Of a stretch of DNA of 25,685 bases, positions 8,058-15,807 are shown one piece after another. The position numbers and the translations under genes are program-made. The notes under the pieces are model-generated. The model worked only from the letters and a program-made list of their open reading frames with translations, ran no database searches and was not told the DNA's origin. This DNA is from CAYUNT01 sp964446285 (GTDB lineage Bacteria; Sumerlaeota; Sumerlaeia; SLMS01; CAYUNT01). The stretch spans positions 1-25,685 of the forward strand of contig CAYUNT010000044.1 in assembly GCA_964446285.1 (NCBI GenBank). Reading direction: 5' to 3'. Within the stretch, counting starts at the first letter, position 1; each line of letters begins with the position of its first letter.

Positions 8058-9351
8058 TTCGCCTTCGAATTTGGCCTCCTCTGGCGCGCCTTCCCGCTCC
8101 GCCCCGGCGGCGTCGCACATTGCGCGCGTCAAGCCGGACGTCCTGCGTTTTTTGGCGTCGATGCGCGCAGAAGACGCCGAAGGGCCAATCTACCGTTTTT
8201 CGCAAGACTCCCCGCCCAGTCTGCTCGCCTCAATGATGGCCTGGCTGATTTTTTATTTTCTGAGGGAGTCCGACTCCCACCCGGATGCGCCCCGCATTGT
8301 CGAGCGCGTGCTTCGCGCCCAGAATGTAAAAACCGGACTATTCACCGAGCCACTGCTGGATGCGCATTCCTTCGACGGCGCGTCGCACAGCCGCGAATAC
8401 GCCGATTTCCAATATGCCGATTACGCACTGTATGTGCTTCAGGCCGCTAGCGCGCGCCCGCGCCATCCGCTGGCCTTCGTCGAACCGTTCATCGAAAAAG
8501 AGCGCCTTGAAAAATGGCTCGCGCCGCTGGCCGAGGGCGATCCGTGGTATTGCTCGAATCTGATTATGTTTTTACTGGATTTTCTGGCCTTTATGCACGC
8601 CCAGAGCCGCGAATCCCGATACGAACGCGCCGTGAACCAGATTATGGATTTTCTTGAGCGCACACAGGACCCGCGCACAGGATTCTGGGGATCGGACCGT
8701 GGATTTTCGCTCCTTCAGTCCATGGCGGGGGCGTATCATTATTATATGTTCTTTATATATTGGAATCGTGATATAAAATATCAGGATGCCATTATTCGCA
8801 GCACGCTTTTGCTTCAACATTCCGATGGCCTTTTCACCGTCAAAGGCGGCGGCGGCGCCTGCGAAGACCTGGACGCTGTGGACATCCTCGTGAAGCTGTC
8901 TTGCGTGAATCCGCGCTGGAAATCCGCGGCGGCGCGCCATCTTGAGGCCACATATCGCGCCATCGCTGATTGGAAAAGCCCGGACGGCGGCTACGGTTAT
9001 CTGCTCATCCATCCGCGCCATGCGATTCGCGATTTATGCGGATTCCCCGCTCGGCTCGCCCGCCTGGCGCGCGCCGGACATGCGCGTTTCGCCATGCAGG
9101 CGTTCCTGTTGAATTCCCGCTTCAAACTGTATTTGCTGCGCGGAAAGCGGCCGTTTTGGAAATACAGCGGGTTGCCCTACATGGGCGCGGACATGCAGCG
9201 CGGCGACATGTTTTCCACATGGTTTCGCCTGAATACCCTTGCGCTAATTGAGGAATTGCTCGGCGGCAGCGAAGAGCGCGCCGTGCCCGCGCCTTATCAA
9301 TTCCGCAAACAGCTCGGCTTGGGCTGGCATGATTTCCCCGCGGGGGCCTGA
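8047..9351 (+). CDS. Alpha/alpha-toroid protein (prenyltransferase/squalene-cyclase-repeat-like) of unknown function
   Basis: This gene encodes a 434-residue protein, predicted to be largely helical. Recurrent helical-hairpin signatures end in Gly-rich turns: KTGLFTEPLLDAHSF, DPRTGFWGSDRGFSLL, SDGLFTVKGGGGACEDLDAVDIL and SPDGGYGYLLIHP. This pattern is seen in alpha/alpha toroids such as prenyltransferase/squalene-oxidase repeats and some glycan lyase folds. The end, SGLPYMGADMQRGDMFSTWFR, is strongly patterned. There is no signal peptide: the N-terminus is Ser/Ala/Pro-rich. The start ATG overlaps the glycosyltransferase stop by 11 bases, which points to coupled translation. A role in glycan or lipid-carrier metabolism is inferred from context. 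No catalytic residues can be assigned with confidence. Confidence 0.75.
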   Translation: MNTNSPSNLASSGAPSRSAPAASHIARVKPDVLRFLASMRAEDAEGPIYRFSQDSPPSLLASMMAWLIFYFLRESDSHPDAPRIVERVLRAQNVKTGLFTEPLLDAHSFDGASHSREYADFQYADYALYVLQAASARPRHPLAFVEPFIEKERLEKWLAPLAEGDPWYCSNLIMFLLDFLAFMHAQSRESRYERAVNQIMDFLERTQDPRTGFWGSDRGFSLLQSMAGAYHYYMFFIYWNRDIKYQDAIIRSTLLLQHSDGLFTVKGGGGACEDLDAVDILVKLSCVNPRWKSAAARHLEATYRAIADWKSPDGGYGYLLIHPRHAIRDLCGFPARLARLARAGHARFAMQAFLLNSRFKLYLLRGKRPFWKYSGLPYMGADMQRGDMFSTWFRLNTLALIEELLGGSEERAVPAPYQFRKQLGLGWHDFPAGA

Positions 9352-9357
9352 AGCGCC

Positions 9358-10710
9358 TCAGCGAAAGCGCATGGAAAAGCGGATTTCATAGAGTTTGTGC
9401 GCATAATAGATGCTTATCAGGCCGGACGCCACATGCACCAGCGTGGTTCCGACGGCCGCGCCCATCATGCCCCAGCGCGGCACAAGCATGAGCAAGATGC
9501 CCAAGTTCACCGCGCTCCCGACCAGCGTAATCACTGTGGCCAGTTTGGCGTATCCGCCGGGAATCAGCAGAGCGCCGCTGCACAATTGCGCGTATGCCTT
9601 GACAAAAAGCATGAGCGAAAAAATCTGAATGACCGGGACGGCCGGCATGTAGGCCGGGAAGAATATCCGGATGAGCGGCGCGCACCAAATAAATATCGCC
9701 ATAAACGGAATCATGCTCAGCATGAGCGTTCCTGTTGTTTTCGCAACAAGGCTCTGAATCCCCTCGCGGTCGCCGACGCTGTTTCGTTCGGCGATTCGCG
9801 GCGCGGTCACGCTGACAAACGATCCCATGAGCAGGATGGGAACGAGCAAAAACCGGTCGGCCAGTCCCCAATATCCCGCTTCTTCACCAGGACAGTAATT
9901 TTTCACCACCATGATGTTCACTCGAAGATAAAAGAAGAACACAAATCCCTTCAGCATCAGGACGAGGGAATAGCGAAGGATCCTCGCGATTTGTGCGCGC
10001 GGAATGGATGCCCAGAATTCTCGCACCTCGCGCAGGTAGCGGATATAATAATCCCCCGCCAGGAAAAGGAAATTCGCGGCATAGGTCACCGCGAGAATCA
10101 TCAGCAGTTCCCGAATGTGCCATCCGGCGAAGGCAGCCCCGATCAGCGCCGCGGACTGAATTGGGGCCCAAACGGCCGACCATTTCGCCGGCATGGAAAA
10201 ATTTTTCAGCGCGCGCAGCGTGGACTCGACCGTGGTCTTTGCGGCCAGAAACACCGCCGCCCAGAATCCCCAAATCAGGTGCGCGGGATTGGATTTCCAC
10301 AGGTCCGGCTTAAACATGCACATTGCGGCCGCCAGCAAAACCCCCACAGCAAAACAAACCACGATCGAGGCAATCGTCGCCCACCCGCTGGCGCGCCGCC
10401 CCAGGTCCTCGCTTTGCATCCGGTATTCCGGCACAAACTTGGTGAGAGAATTCCACAAGCCCTCGGAAATCATTTGCAGCAGGCCGATTCCCGCCAGGAT
10501 GACGGCAAACGCGCCAAACGCATCCGGCTTCAGAATGGCGGCGAGAATGATCGTGGTCAGTGTGCGGCAGGCCGTTTCGACCCCGTTCTGAAACACGCTC
10601 AGCCCCAGGTGCCGCCCAAACCGTCCCGGCCGCAAATTATCCAGAACATAGCGAATCTGTCCGGCGAAAAATCCGCTCCGGTCCTGTGAATCCTGCGGCT
10701 TGGTCTTCAT
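9358..10710 (-). CDS. Polysaccharide flippase, Wzx/MATE-like (MOP superfamily)
   Basis: This gene encodes a 450-residue integral membrane protein with about 12 or more hydrophobic segments. The beginning (RFGRHLGLSVFQNGVETACRTL, then LKPDAFGAFAVILAGIGLLQM) is typical of polysaccharide-export flippases that move lipid-linked oligosaccharides across the inner membrane. Short charged loops alternate with helices, and the C-terminal helices include GMMGAAVGTTLVHVASGLISIYY. It converges on the toroid gene with only six bases between the stops. The glycosyltransferase cluster lies next to it, so a shared glycan pathway is likely. A GGAG lies about seven bases before the start. The gene follows the Gre-type gene by 120 bases and may be cotranscribed with it. 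Confidence 0.88.
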   Translation of the reverse strand: MKTKPQDSQDRSGFFAGQIRYVLDNLRPGRFGRHLGLSVFQNGVETACRTLTTIILAAILKPDAFGAFAVILAGIGLLQMISEGLWNSLTKFVPEYRMQSEDLGRRASGWATIASIVVCFAVGVLLAAAMCMFKPDLWKSNPAHLIWGFWAAVFLAAKTTVESTLRALKNFSMPAKWSAVWAPIQSAALIGAAFAGWHIRELLMILAVTYAANFLFLAGDYYIRYLREVREFWASIPRAQIARILRYSLVLMLKGFVFFFYLRVNIMVVKNYCPGEEAGYWGLADRFLLVPILLMGSFVSVTAPRIAERNSVGDREGIQSLVAKTTGTLMLSMIPFMAIFIWCAPLIRIFFPAYMPAVPVIQIFSLMLFVKAYAQLCSGALLIPGGYAKLATVITLVGSAVNLGILLMLVPRWGMMGAAVGTTLVHVASGLISIYYAHKLYEIRFSMRFR

Positions 10711-10770
10711 GAATGCTCCGGTTCGAGAATCCGGAATCCGGCTTACCGCGCGCGTGCCGCCCTGAATTTC

Positions 10771-10800
10771 TTCTCTGCGCTCTCTGCGTCTCCGCGGTGA
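10771..10800 (-). repeat. Degenerate 9-bp repeat relic upstream of the flippase gene (copy A)
   Basis: On the minus strand this reads TCACCGCGGAGACGCAGAGA and continues in roughly 9-base GCRGAGA steps. It matches 16921-16950 at 26 of 30 positions without gaps. Both copies have the same orientation and lie 61-82 bases upstream of a minus-strand start codon. I recognise the type as a dispersed non-coding repeat seen in many environmental bacterial genomes. Confidence 0.7.
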
Positions 10801-10830
10801 TCCAGTCTTTCCGAGCGCGAGCGCGCCGCC

Positions 10831-13086
10831 CTAGATTGCTTTTTCGATTTCGAGAATCTCCAGATCGCGCTTTACGCCGCTGGCCGAGCCGATCTCGGCA
10901 TGTTCGCCGCATTTCTTGCCCATAAAAGCCTGGCCCATCGGCGTCATGTAAGAAAGAATGTTCTCGGCCGGTTTTGCTTCCCACATGCCAAGAATCGTGA
11001 ACATCACGATTTCATTCGTATCGCAATCGCGCGCCTTCAGCCGCGTCCCGAATCCAACCGAATCGGTTTTCACATGCTCCGCTTCAATCACTTTGGCGCG
11101 CCCGATCAGATCGTTCAGTTCGCCAGCCTGCTCGTGGAGAAGTTTCTGGCGTTCCTTAGCGGCGTGATATTCGGCATTTTCGCGCAGGTCGCCATGGTCG
11201 CGCGCCAGCCCGATCTGGCGGCTGTTCTCTGGAATTTCCACATTGAGAATGTGCCCCAGGCGGATGCGCACCGCTTCGAGCGCCTCGCGCGTGCAATAGT
11301 GGTATGACGGCTTGCGAGTCTCTTCTTCAACTTCAGCCCTCGACTGGCGTTTGAGGTCGGGATGCGTCGAGAAAATGATCATTTCGCACTCGTCTTTAGT
11401 CATGTGCGAAAGGCCGCTATTCAGCCGGATGCGGCTCAGCAACGTCCGCGCTTCTTCAAGCGAGCATTCCTTCACCGCCAGGCGCACATACTTATGGTTG
11501 GTATCGTTCATAAAGCCACGGAAGCGCACAACCAGCGCGCGCGCCTCTGCCGCCGCCGCTTTTCCGCCCGATTCCTGCAGCGTGTATTGCTCCTCCAGCA
11601 CGTCAAGCAGTTCGAGGAGCATTCCCACCTTGGGCAACCCCTCCGCCACGCCGGCGAAGGCGCCGTCGAACACATTGCGAATCGCCCACAGGAACAAATC
11701 CGGGTTTCGCTCAGGATAGGAAAGAACGGCGTCGATTGCGCGCGCCCGGGCGGCCTGCTGGCCGGAAGCCGTGAACATCCTCTCGATATGCGCGGCCAGG
11801 CGCGACGACGACTCGGGCAACAAGCGCCCCAGCCGGTCCGCCCACGTGTCCGGGCAGTGACGCCGCACGCCTTCGCACGCCGTGGTTTGCAGATCGAGGA
11901 TGGGAAGGCCGAGGATGCGTTTGACAATTGTATCGGCATCCTTATCCGCGCCAAGCAGCGCCCGCTCGTCCCATCCGCACGCCTCGGGATTCCCAGGCGC
12001 CACGGCGGGAAATTCCTTCCAGATATACCCGATTGCAAGGCGGGTCACTGCGTCATTGGCTGGAGCGGCGGCCAGGCGTCCGCGCAAAATGGCCTCAACC
12101 TCCGCTTTTTGTTCCGCCGTGAGCGGCGCTTCATCCTGATGGCGGGAGATTTCGCGCAGCGTTTCGTGCAGCGCTTCCGTGTTTTCCGCCCCGCGCAGCG
12201 CCGTCATCGCCTCTTCCGTGAACGAGCGCGGCTCCGCCCGCAAAATCAGTTCAAGACGCGAGGCCTGGCCTTCCATATCGATCCACGGGTCAATGCGAAT
12301 GGCGTCGCGCGCGCGGCCCCACCAACTTCGCCAGCCCGCCTCGTCGAGCGCTCCCTCGAGCAGGATTTTTTTGAAGTCCGAAACCTTAAGCCGCCCATCG
12401 AAACTCCGAAGGGCGAATTTTGTCATCTCGACCGGGTCTTCATCGAGCCGCCGCCGCAATCCTTCGGCGTTGCGAACCATTTCCGCCACAAAGGAATCTG
12501 TCGGAATCGCCTGCAGGAATTCCTGCACACCCTGGATGGTGAATACCTGCCCGGATTTTCCCGCAAAGTCGATCTCGACCTTCTCTGTATCCGGATCGAG
12601 GCGGCTCACTACTCCCAGCCCCCAGCGCGGGTGGCGGAAGACCTGTCCGCGTGAGACGCCCACAAGCGTCTCGAACCGCGCCAGCGCCACATGCATCCTT
12701 ACATTGGGATCATTCAGGCCGCAGACCTCGAAGTATTTTCGAATGCGCTCGGCGGGGCGGTCATTATGCACCCCAAGAAGCGCCCGCCGGAGCGGCTCGC
12801 GCACAAACTCAACATCAGGCGGTTTCCACCGCAGGATCATCCGAACAATATCCACAACATCCGCGTGAAAACCCCGGTCGTGCATCTCTTCAAAAAGCAG
12901 GCCGTAGAGATTTTTCAACTGGTCGAAGAATTTTCTGCGCACCAAGCGGGCCACCAGCGGCTCGTGAAACTCAAGCGGCAGGGGAAGCGAATCCATGACG
13001 CTCCACCAGGCATCGTCCACCTTCTCCCATTCCTGGTATTGCATCCATTCGTGGATTTGATCGCGCCGTGTAATAAGATCGTCCAT
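10831..13086 (-). CDS. greA: Long GreA/GreB-family transcription elongation factor with large N-terminal extension
   Basis: This gene encodes a 751-residue protein whose last 150 residues form a Gre factor. The coiled-coil tip reads HGDLRENAEYHAAKERQ, with the two acidic residues Asp633 and Glu636 that direct transcript cleavage by RNA polymerase. The FKBP-like globular domain follows, ending SYMTPMGQAFMGKKCGEH. Ordinary GreA is about 158 residues. Long forms of 700 or more residues are known in Chlamydia and spirochaetes, which this resembles. Around residues 146-192 lies a CarD/Tudor-like stretch (VFRHPRWGLGVVSRLDPD). The rest of the N-terminus is helical with no family I recognise. I choose start 13086 because an AGGTG lies just upstream; the longer frame runs into the 65-bp repeat array. 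The protein should rescue backtracked RNA polymerase. The role of the extension is unknown. Confidence 0.88.
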   Translation of the reverse strand: MDDLITRRDQIHEWMQYQEWEKVDDAWWSVMDSLPLPLEFHEPLVARLVRRKFFDQLKNLYGLLFEEMHDRGFHADVVDIVRMILRWKPPDVEFVREPLRRALLGVHNDRPAERIRKYFEVCGLNDPNVRMHVALARFETLVGVSRGQVFRHPRWGLGVVSRLDPDTEKVEIDFAGKSGQVFTIQGVQEFLQAIPTDSFVAEMVRNAEGLRRRLDEDPVEMTKFALRSFDGRLKVSDFKKILLEGALDEAGWRSWWGRARDAIRIDPWIDMEGQASRLELILRAEPRSFTEEAMTALRGAENTEALHETLREISRHQDEAPLTAEQKAEVEAILRGRLAAAPANDAVTRLAIGYIWKEFPAVAPGNPEACGWDERALLGADKDADTIVKRILGLPILDLQTTACEGVRRHCPDTWADRLGRLLPESSSRLAAHIERMFTASGQQAARARAIDAVLSYPERNPDLFLWAIRNVFDGAFAGVAEGLPKVGMLLELLDVLEEQYTLQESGGKAAAAEARALVVRFRGFMNDTNHKYVRLAVKECSLEEARTLLSRIRLNSGLSHMTKDECEMIIFSTHPDLKRQSRAEVEEETRKPSYHYCTREALEAVRIRLGHILNVEIPENSRQIGLARDHGDLRENAEYHAAKERQKLLHEQAGELNDLIGRAKVIEAEHVKTDSVGFGTRLKARDCDTNEIVMFTILGMWEAKPAENILSYMTPMGQAFMGKKCGEHAEIGSASGVKRDLEILEIEKAI

Positions 13087-13153
13087 GCAGTTCGCACCTG
13101 AAATCAGACAGCGTTTTGCGGCGCGCCTGCGCACATTTTCGCGCGCTCGCATT

Positions 13154-13454
13154 TTGAACCAAGGAGCGAGTGCGGAGCCTCGCGATCCCATTGGCGCACT
13201 TTATAGCGCGCCTGCGTATTGAACCAAGGAGCGAGTGCGGAGCCTCGCGATCCCATTGGCGCACTTTATAGCGNNNNNNNNNNNNNNNNNNNNNNNNNNN
13301 NNNNNNNNNNNNNNNNNNNNNNNNNNNNNNNNNNNNNNNNNNNNNNNNNNNNNNNNNNNNNNNNNNNNNNNNNCGCCTGCGTATTGAACCAAGGAGCGAG
13401 TGCGGAGCCTCGCGATCCCATAGGCGCACTTTATAGCACGCCTGCGTATTGAAC
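13154..13454. repeat. Tandem array of 65-bp repeats interrupted by an assembly gap
   Basis: Near-identical units begin at TTGAACC at 13154, 13219 and 13384, and a truncated unit begins at 13449. The period is exactly 65 bases, and it also holds across the gap when the 100 N are removed. Each unit contains a hairpin, GGAGCGAG-N8-CTCGCGATCC, and on the minus strand a TATAAA box with TTGGTT 16 bases upstream. The array lies between dxs and the gre-type gene, both on the minus strand, so it sits in the upstream region of the latter. No unique spacers separate the units. The true copy number is unknown. Confidence 0.9.
13274..13373. other. Assembly gap of 100 N
   Basis: Exactly one hundred N interrupt the 65-bp repeat array. 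The round length suggests a placeholder. The repeat phase is unbroken when the N are deleted, so the gap probably hides a whole number of additional units. Confidence 0.98.
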
Positions 13455-13486
13455 TTGCCCTCCGTCTTCCTCCATTGGCCTTTCGT

Positions 13487-15568
13487 TTACCGCTCTCCCT
13501 CGGCGGCGGAGCCGGCAAGTATTGCGGAAGAGCGGCCGGCCACACGCGCCGCCACCTCCGACGCCACCTGGTCCGGCATCAGGCCCGCCTCGCGGTAAAG
13601 TTCCTCTGGACGCCCATGCTCCAGAAACCGGTCTGGAATCCCAAACGCATGGAGCCGAATCGCGCCGCTGGAGTCCAGGCGTTCAAGCGCCTCACGCACT
13701 CCCGATCCAAATCCCCCGGCCAGTGCGTTGTCTTCCAGTGTGAAGATGTGCGGATGGCTCGGAATCAGCCGCGCCAGAAGCGCCTCATCCAGCGGCTTGA
13801 TGAAACGAGCGTCCACGACAGTCGCGCTCAGCCCGTGGTTGCGTTTGAGCAATTCCGCCGCTTCCAGGGCGTGCGCGACCATCGCCCCCACAGCCAGCAG
13901 CAAAATCCCCGAATTCCCCTCGCGCAGCATTTCCGCCCGCCCGATTTCCAGGGCCGGAAACGCCGTCGAAAGGTCCAGCCCCTTGCCGTTGCCGCGCGGA
14001 AACCGCAAGGCGATCGGCCCTTGCTTGTATTCCACCGCGGTCCGCAGCATCCGGCGCAATTCCTGTTCGTCGCGCGGAGCCATCAGGACCATGTTCGGAA
14101 TCATGCGCAAATAAGACAAATCGAATACGCCGTGGTGCGTCGGGCCGTCCGCGCCCACAATGCCGCCGCGGTCCATCGCGAAAACCACATGCAAATTCTG
14201 AAGCGCCACGTCGTGAATAATCTGATCGAAGGCGCGTTGAAGGAAGGTCGAATACACCGCCACGACCGGAATCAGGCCATCGCAGGCCATTCCCGCCGCC
14301 ATTGTCACTGCGCATTCTTCCGCGATGCCTACATCAATAAAGCGATCCGGGTGATGCTCCTTAAAGAAGTCCAGACCCGTGCCGCTCGGCATGGCCGCCG
14401 TAATCCCCACGACGTTCTTGTTTTCCGTGGCGAGCTTGACGAGCGTTTCCGCAAAGACCTTCGTATAGGAGGGCGGCCCGCTCGATTGCGCCATTTCGCC
14501 CGTGCTGACCTCGAGCTTCGTCACCCCATGATACGTCATCGGGTCGGCTTCGCTGAACCGGTAGCCCTTGCCCTTTTTTGTTATCACATGGAGAACAATC
14601 GGCCCGGGAAGGTCCTTGACCTTGCGAAGCATTGCCACGAGTTGCGTCAAATTGTGCCCATCCACGGGGCCAAAATACCGCAAGCCCAGTTCCTCGAAGA
14701 ACAATCCCGGAACAAACAGACCCTTGATGGATTCCTCGACGCGCTGGGCCAGGCTCAGGAGGCGGTCGCCGAGTTTGTGGCGGCGGACGAACGATTCCAA
14801 ATCGCGCTTGGCGTCGTTGTAGAGCGTGCTCGTGGTCAGGTTATTGAATGCCTTGTGGATCGACCAGACGTTTTCAGAGATCGACATCTCGTTATCATTA
14901 AAGACAACGAGCATGTTGACGCGGTTCAGGCCTATGTTGTTCAGCGCCTCATAAGCCAGCCCGCCCGTCATTGCGCCATCGCCAATCACAGCCACAATCT
15001 TGTGGTTTTGCTTCTGGCGGTCGCGGGCCAGCGCCATGCCGAGAGCCGCCGCCAGCGAAGTCGAGGCGTGTCCGGCGCCAAAGGCGTCGCTGGGCGATTC
15101 GCTCCGCCGCAAAAATCCTGAAAGTCCGCGATATTGGCGGATTGTCTCGAAGCGATCGTTGCGGCCCGTCAGGACCTTCCACGCATACGCCTGATGGCCG
15201 ACGTCCCAAATGATGCGGTCCTCGGGCGGCGAAAAAAGATGCACCAGCGCCACCGCCAGTTCCACAGCGCCCAGCGACGGCGCAAAATGCCCGCCGGTTC
15301 GCGAAATGACGTCGATAATCCGCGCACGGACCTCGCTGGCAAGCGGCGCAAGCGCCGCCTCGGGCAAGGCTCTTACATCGGCAGGACCATGAATCGCCGG
15401 CAAAAATGGCCCCGCGGGAACCGCCGCCGCGTTGCCCGCCCGTTCCGCTTCCGTTTCCTCGCCGGGCTTGCGCTCGAGTCTGGCGGCCGCCTGCTTTTTT
15501 GCCGAAACGCTATTGGCCCCAAGCGACCACCCGCCCTCAGACGGACTTGCGGATTTCGCCATGCTCAC
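13487..15568 (-). CDS. dxs: 1-deoxy-D-xylulose-5-phosphate synthase
   Basis: This TPP-dependent enzyme condenses pyruvate with glyceraldehyde 3-phosphate, the first step of the MEP isoprenoid pathway, and also feeds thiamine and pyridoxal synthesis. Clear signatures are SRTGGHFAPSLGAVELAVAL, the TPP motif IGDGAMTGG near residue 195, IAEECAVTMAAG with the catalytic Glu near residue 417, and MDRGGIVGADGPTHHG. The C-terminal transketolase domain ends near the stop. At 693 residues it carries an Ala/Glu-rich N-terminal extension of about 55 residues compared with typical Dxs. GTG 15568 is preferred over ATG 15562 because AAAGGTGA ends nine bases upstream of the GTG. The neighbours are unrelated, and a promoter-like sequence lies about 100 bases upstream. 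Confidence 0.96.
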   Translation of the reverse strand: MSMAKSASPSEGGWSLGANSVSAKKQAAARLERKPGEETEAERAGNAAAVPAGPFLPAIHGPADVRALPEAALAPLASEVRARIIDVISRTGGHFAPSLGAVELAVALVHLFSPPEDRIIWDVGHQAYAWKVLTGRNDRFETIRQYRGLSGFLRRSESPSDAFGAGHASTSLAAALGMALARDRQKQNHKIVAVIGDGAMTGGLAYEALNNIGLNRVNMLVVFNDNEMSISENVWSIHKAFNNLTTSTLYNDAKRDLESFVRRHKLGDRLLSLAQRVEESIKGLFVPGLFFEELGLRYFGPVDGHNLTQLVAMLRKVKDLPGPIVLHVITKKGKGYRFSEADPMTYHGVTKLEVSTGEMAQSSGPPSYTKVFAETLVKLATENKNVVGITAAMPSGTGLDFFKEHHPDRFIDVGIAEECAVTMAAGMACDGLIPVVAVYSTFLQRAFDQIIHDVALQNLHVVFAMDRGGIVGADGPTHHGVFDLSYLRMIPNMVLMAPRDEQELRRMLRTAVEYKQGPIALRFPRGNGKGLDLSTAFPALEIGRAEMLREGNSGILLLAVGAMVAHALEAAELLKRNHGLSATVVDARFIKPLDEALLARLIPSHPHIFTLEDNALAGGFGSGVREALERLDSSGAIRLHAFGIPDRFLEHGRPEELYREAGLMPDQVASEVAARVAGRSSAILAGSAAEGER

Positions 15569-15670
15569 TGTGTTTCGTCACCTTTCATTTCAGGCATGAA
15601 TGGCTCGAAGCGGAACCCCCGCGCGCTTGCAAACCGCGCGCTCCTCCCCCGCCAGCCTCGCAAGACCCTT

Positions 15671-15698
15671 ATTCTTGCTCGCCCCCGAACAATGTCAA
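15671..15698 (-). promoter_or_regulatory. Candidate sigma-70-type promoter for dxs
   Basis: On the minus strand a perfect -35 hexamer, TTGACA (15693-15698), is followed after 16 bases by AAGAAT (15671-15676), a four-of-six match to the -10 consensus. It points toward dxs, whose start is about 100 bases downstream, with the AAAGGTGA ribosome-binding site in between. The 15569-15807 spacer shows no other feature. Confidence 0.45.
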
Positions 15699-15807
15699 GC
15701 CTTGCCCGGATGCCACGGCGCGCCCAGCCCTCCGCCCGGCCAGACAGGGTCCGGTAGGGGCGGCGCCGTTTCCCGACAACATGCGCCATGCATCCAAGAT
15801 TGCGGAT

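Noticed and set aside
9397..12654. Two plus-strand open frames of about 430 codons opposite the flippase and the Gre-type gene
   Set aside because: Their composition (Arg/Gln/His-rich) is unlike protein. The opposite strand encodes recognisable families.
13154..13454. Possible CRISPR array
   Set aside because: The 65-bp units are contiguous, with no unique spacers, and no cas gene is present.
13475..15121. Long plus-strand open frame opposite dxs (548 codons)
   Set aside because: It is a GC-driven shadow of dxs. Its translation has no recognisable motif, while the minus strand is unmistakably Dxs.
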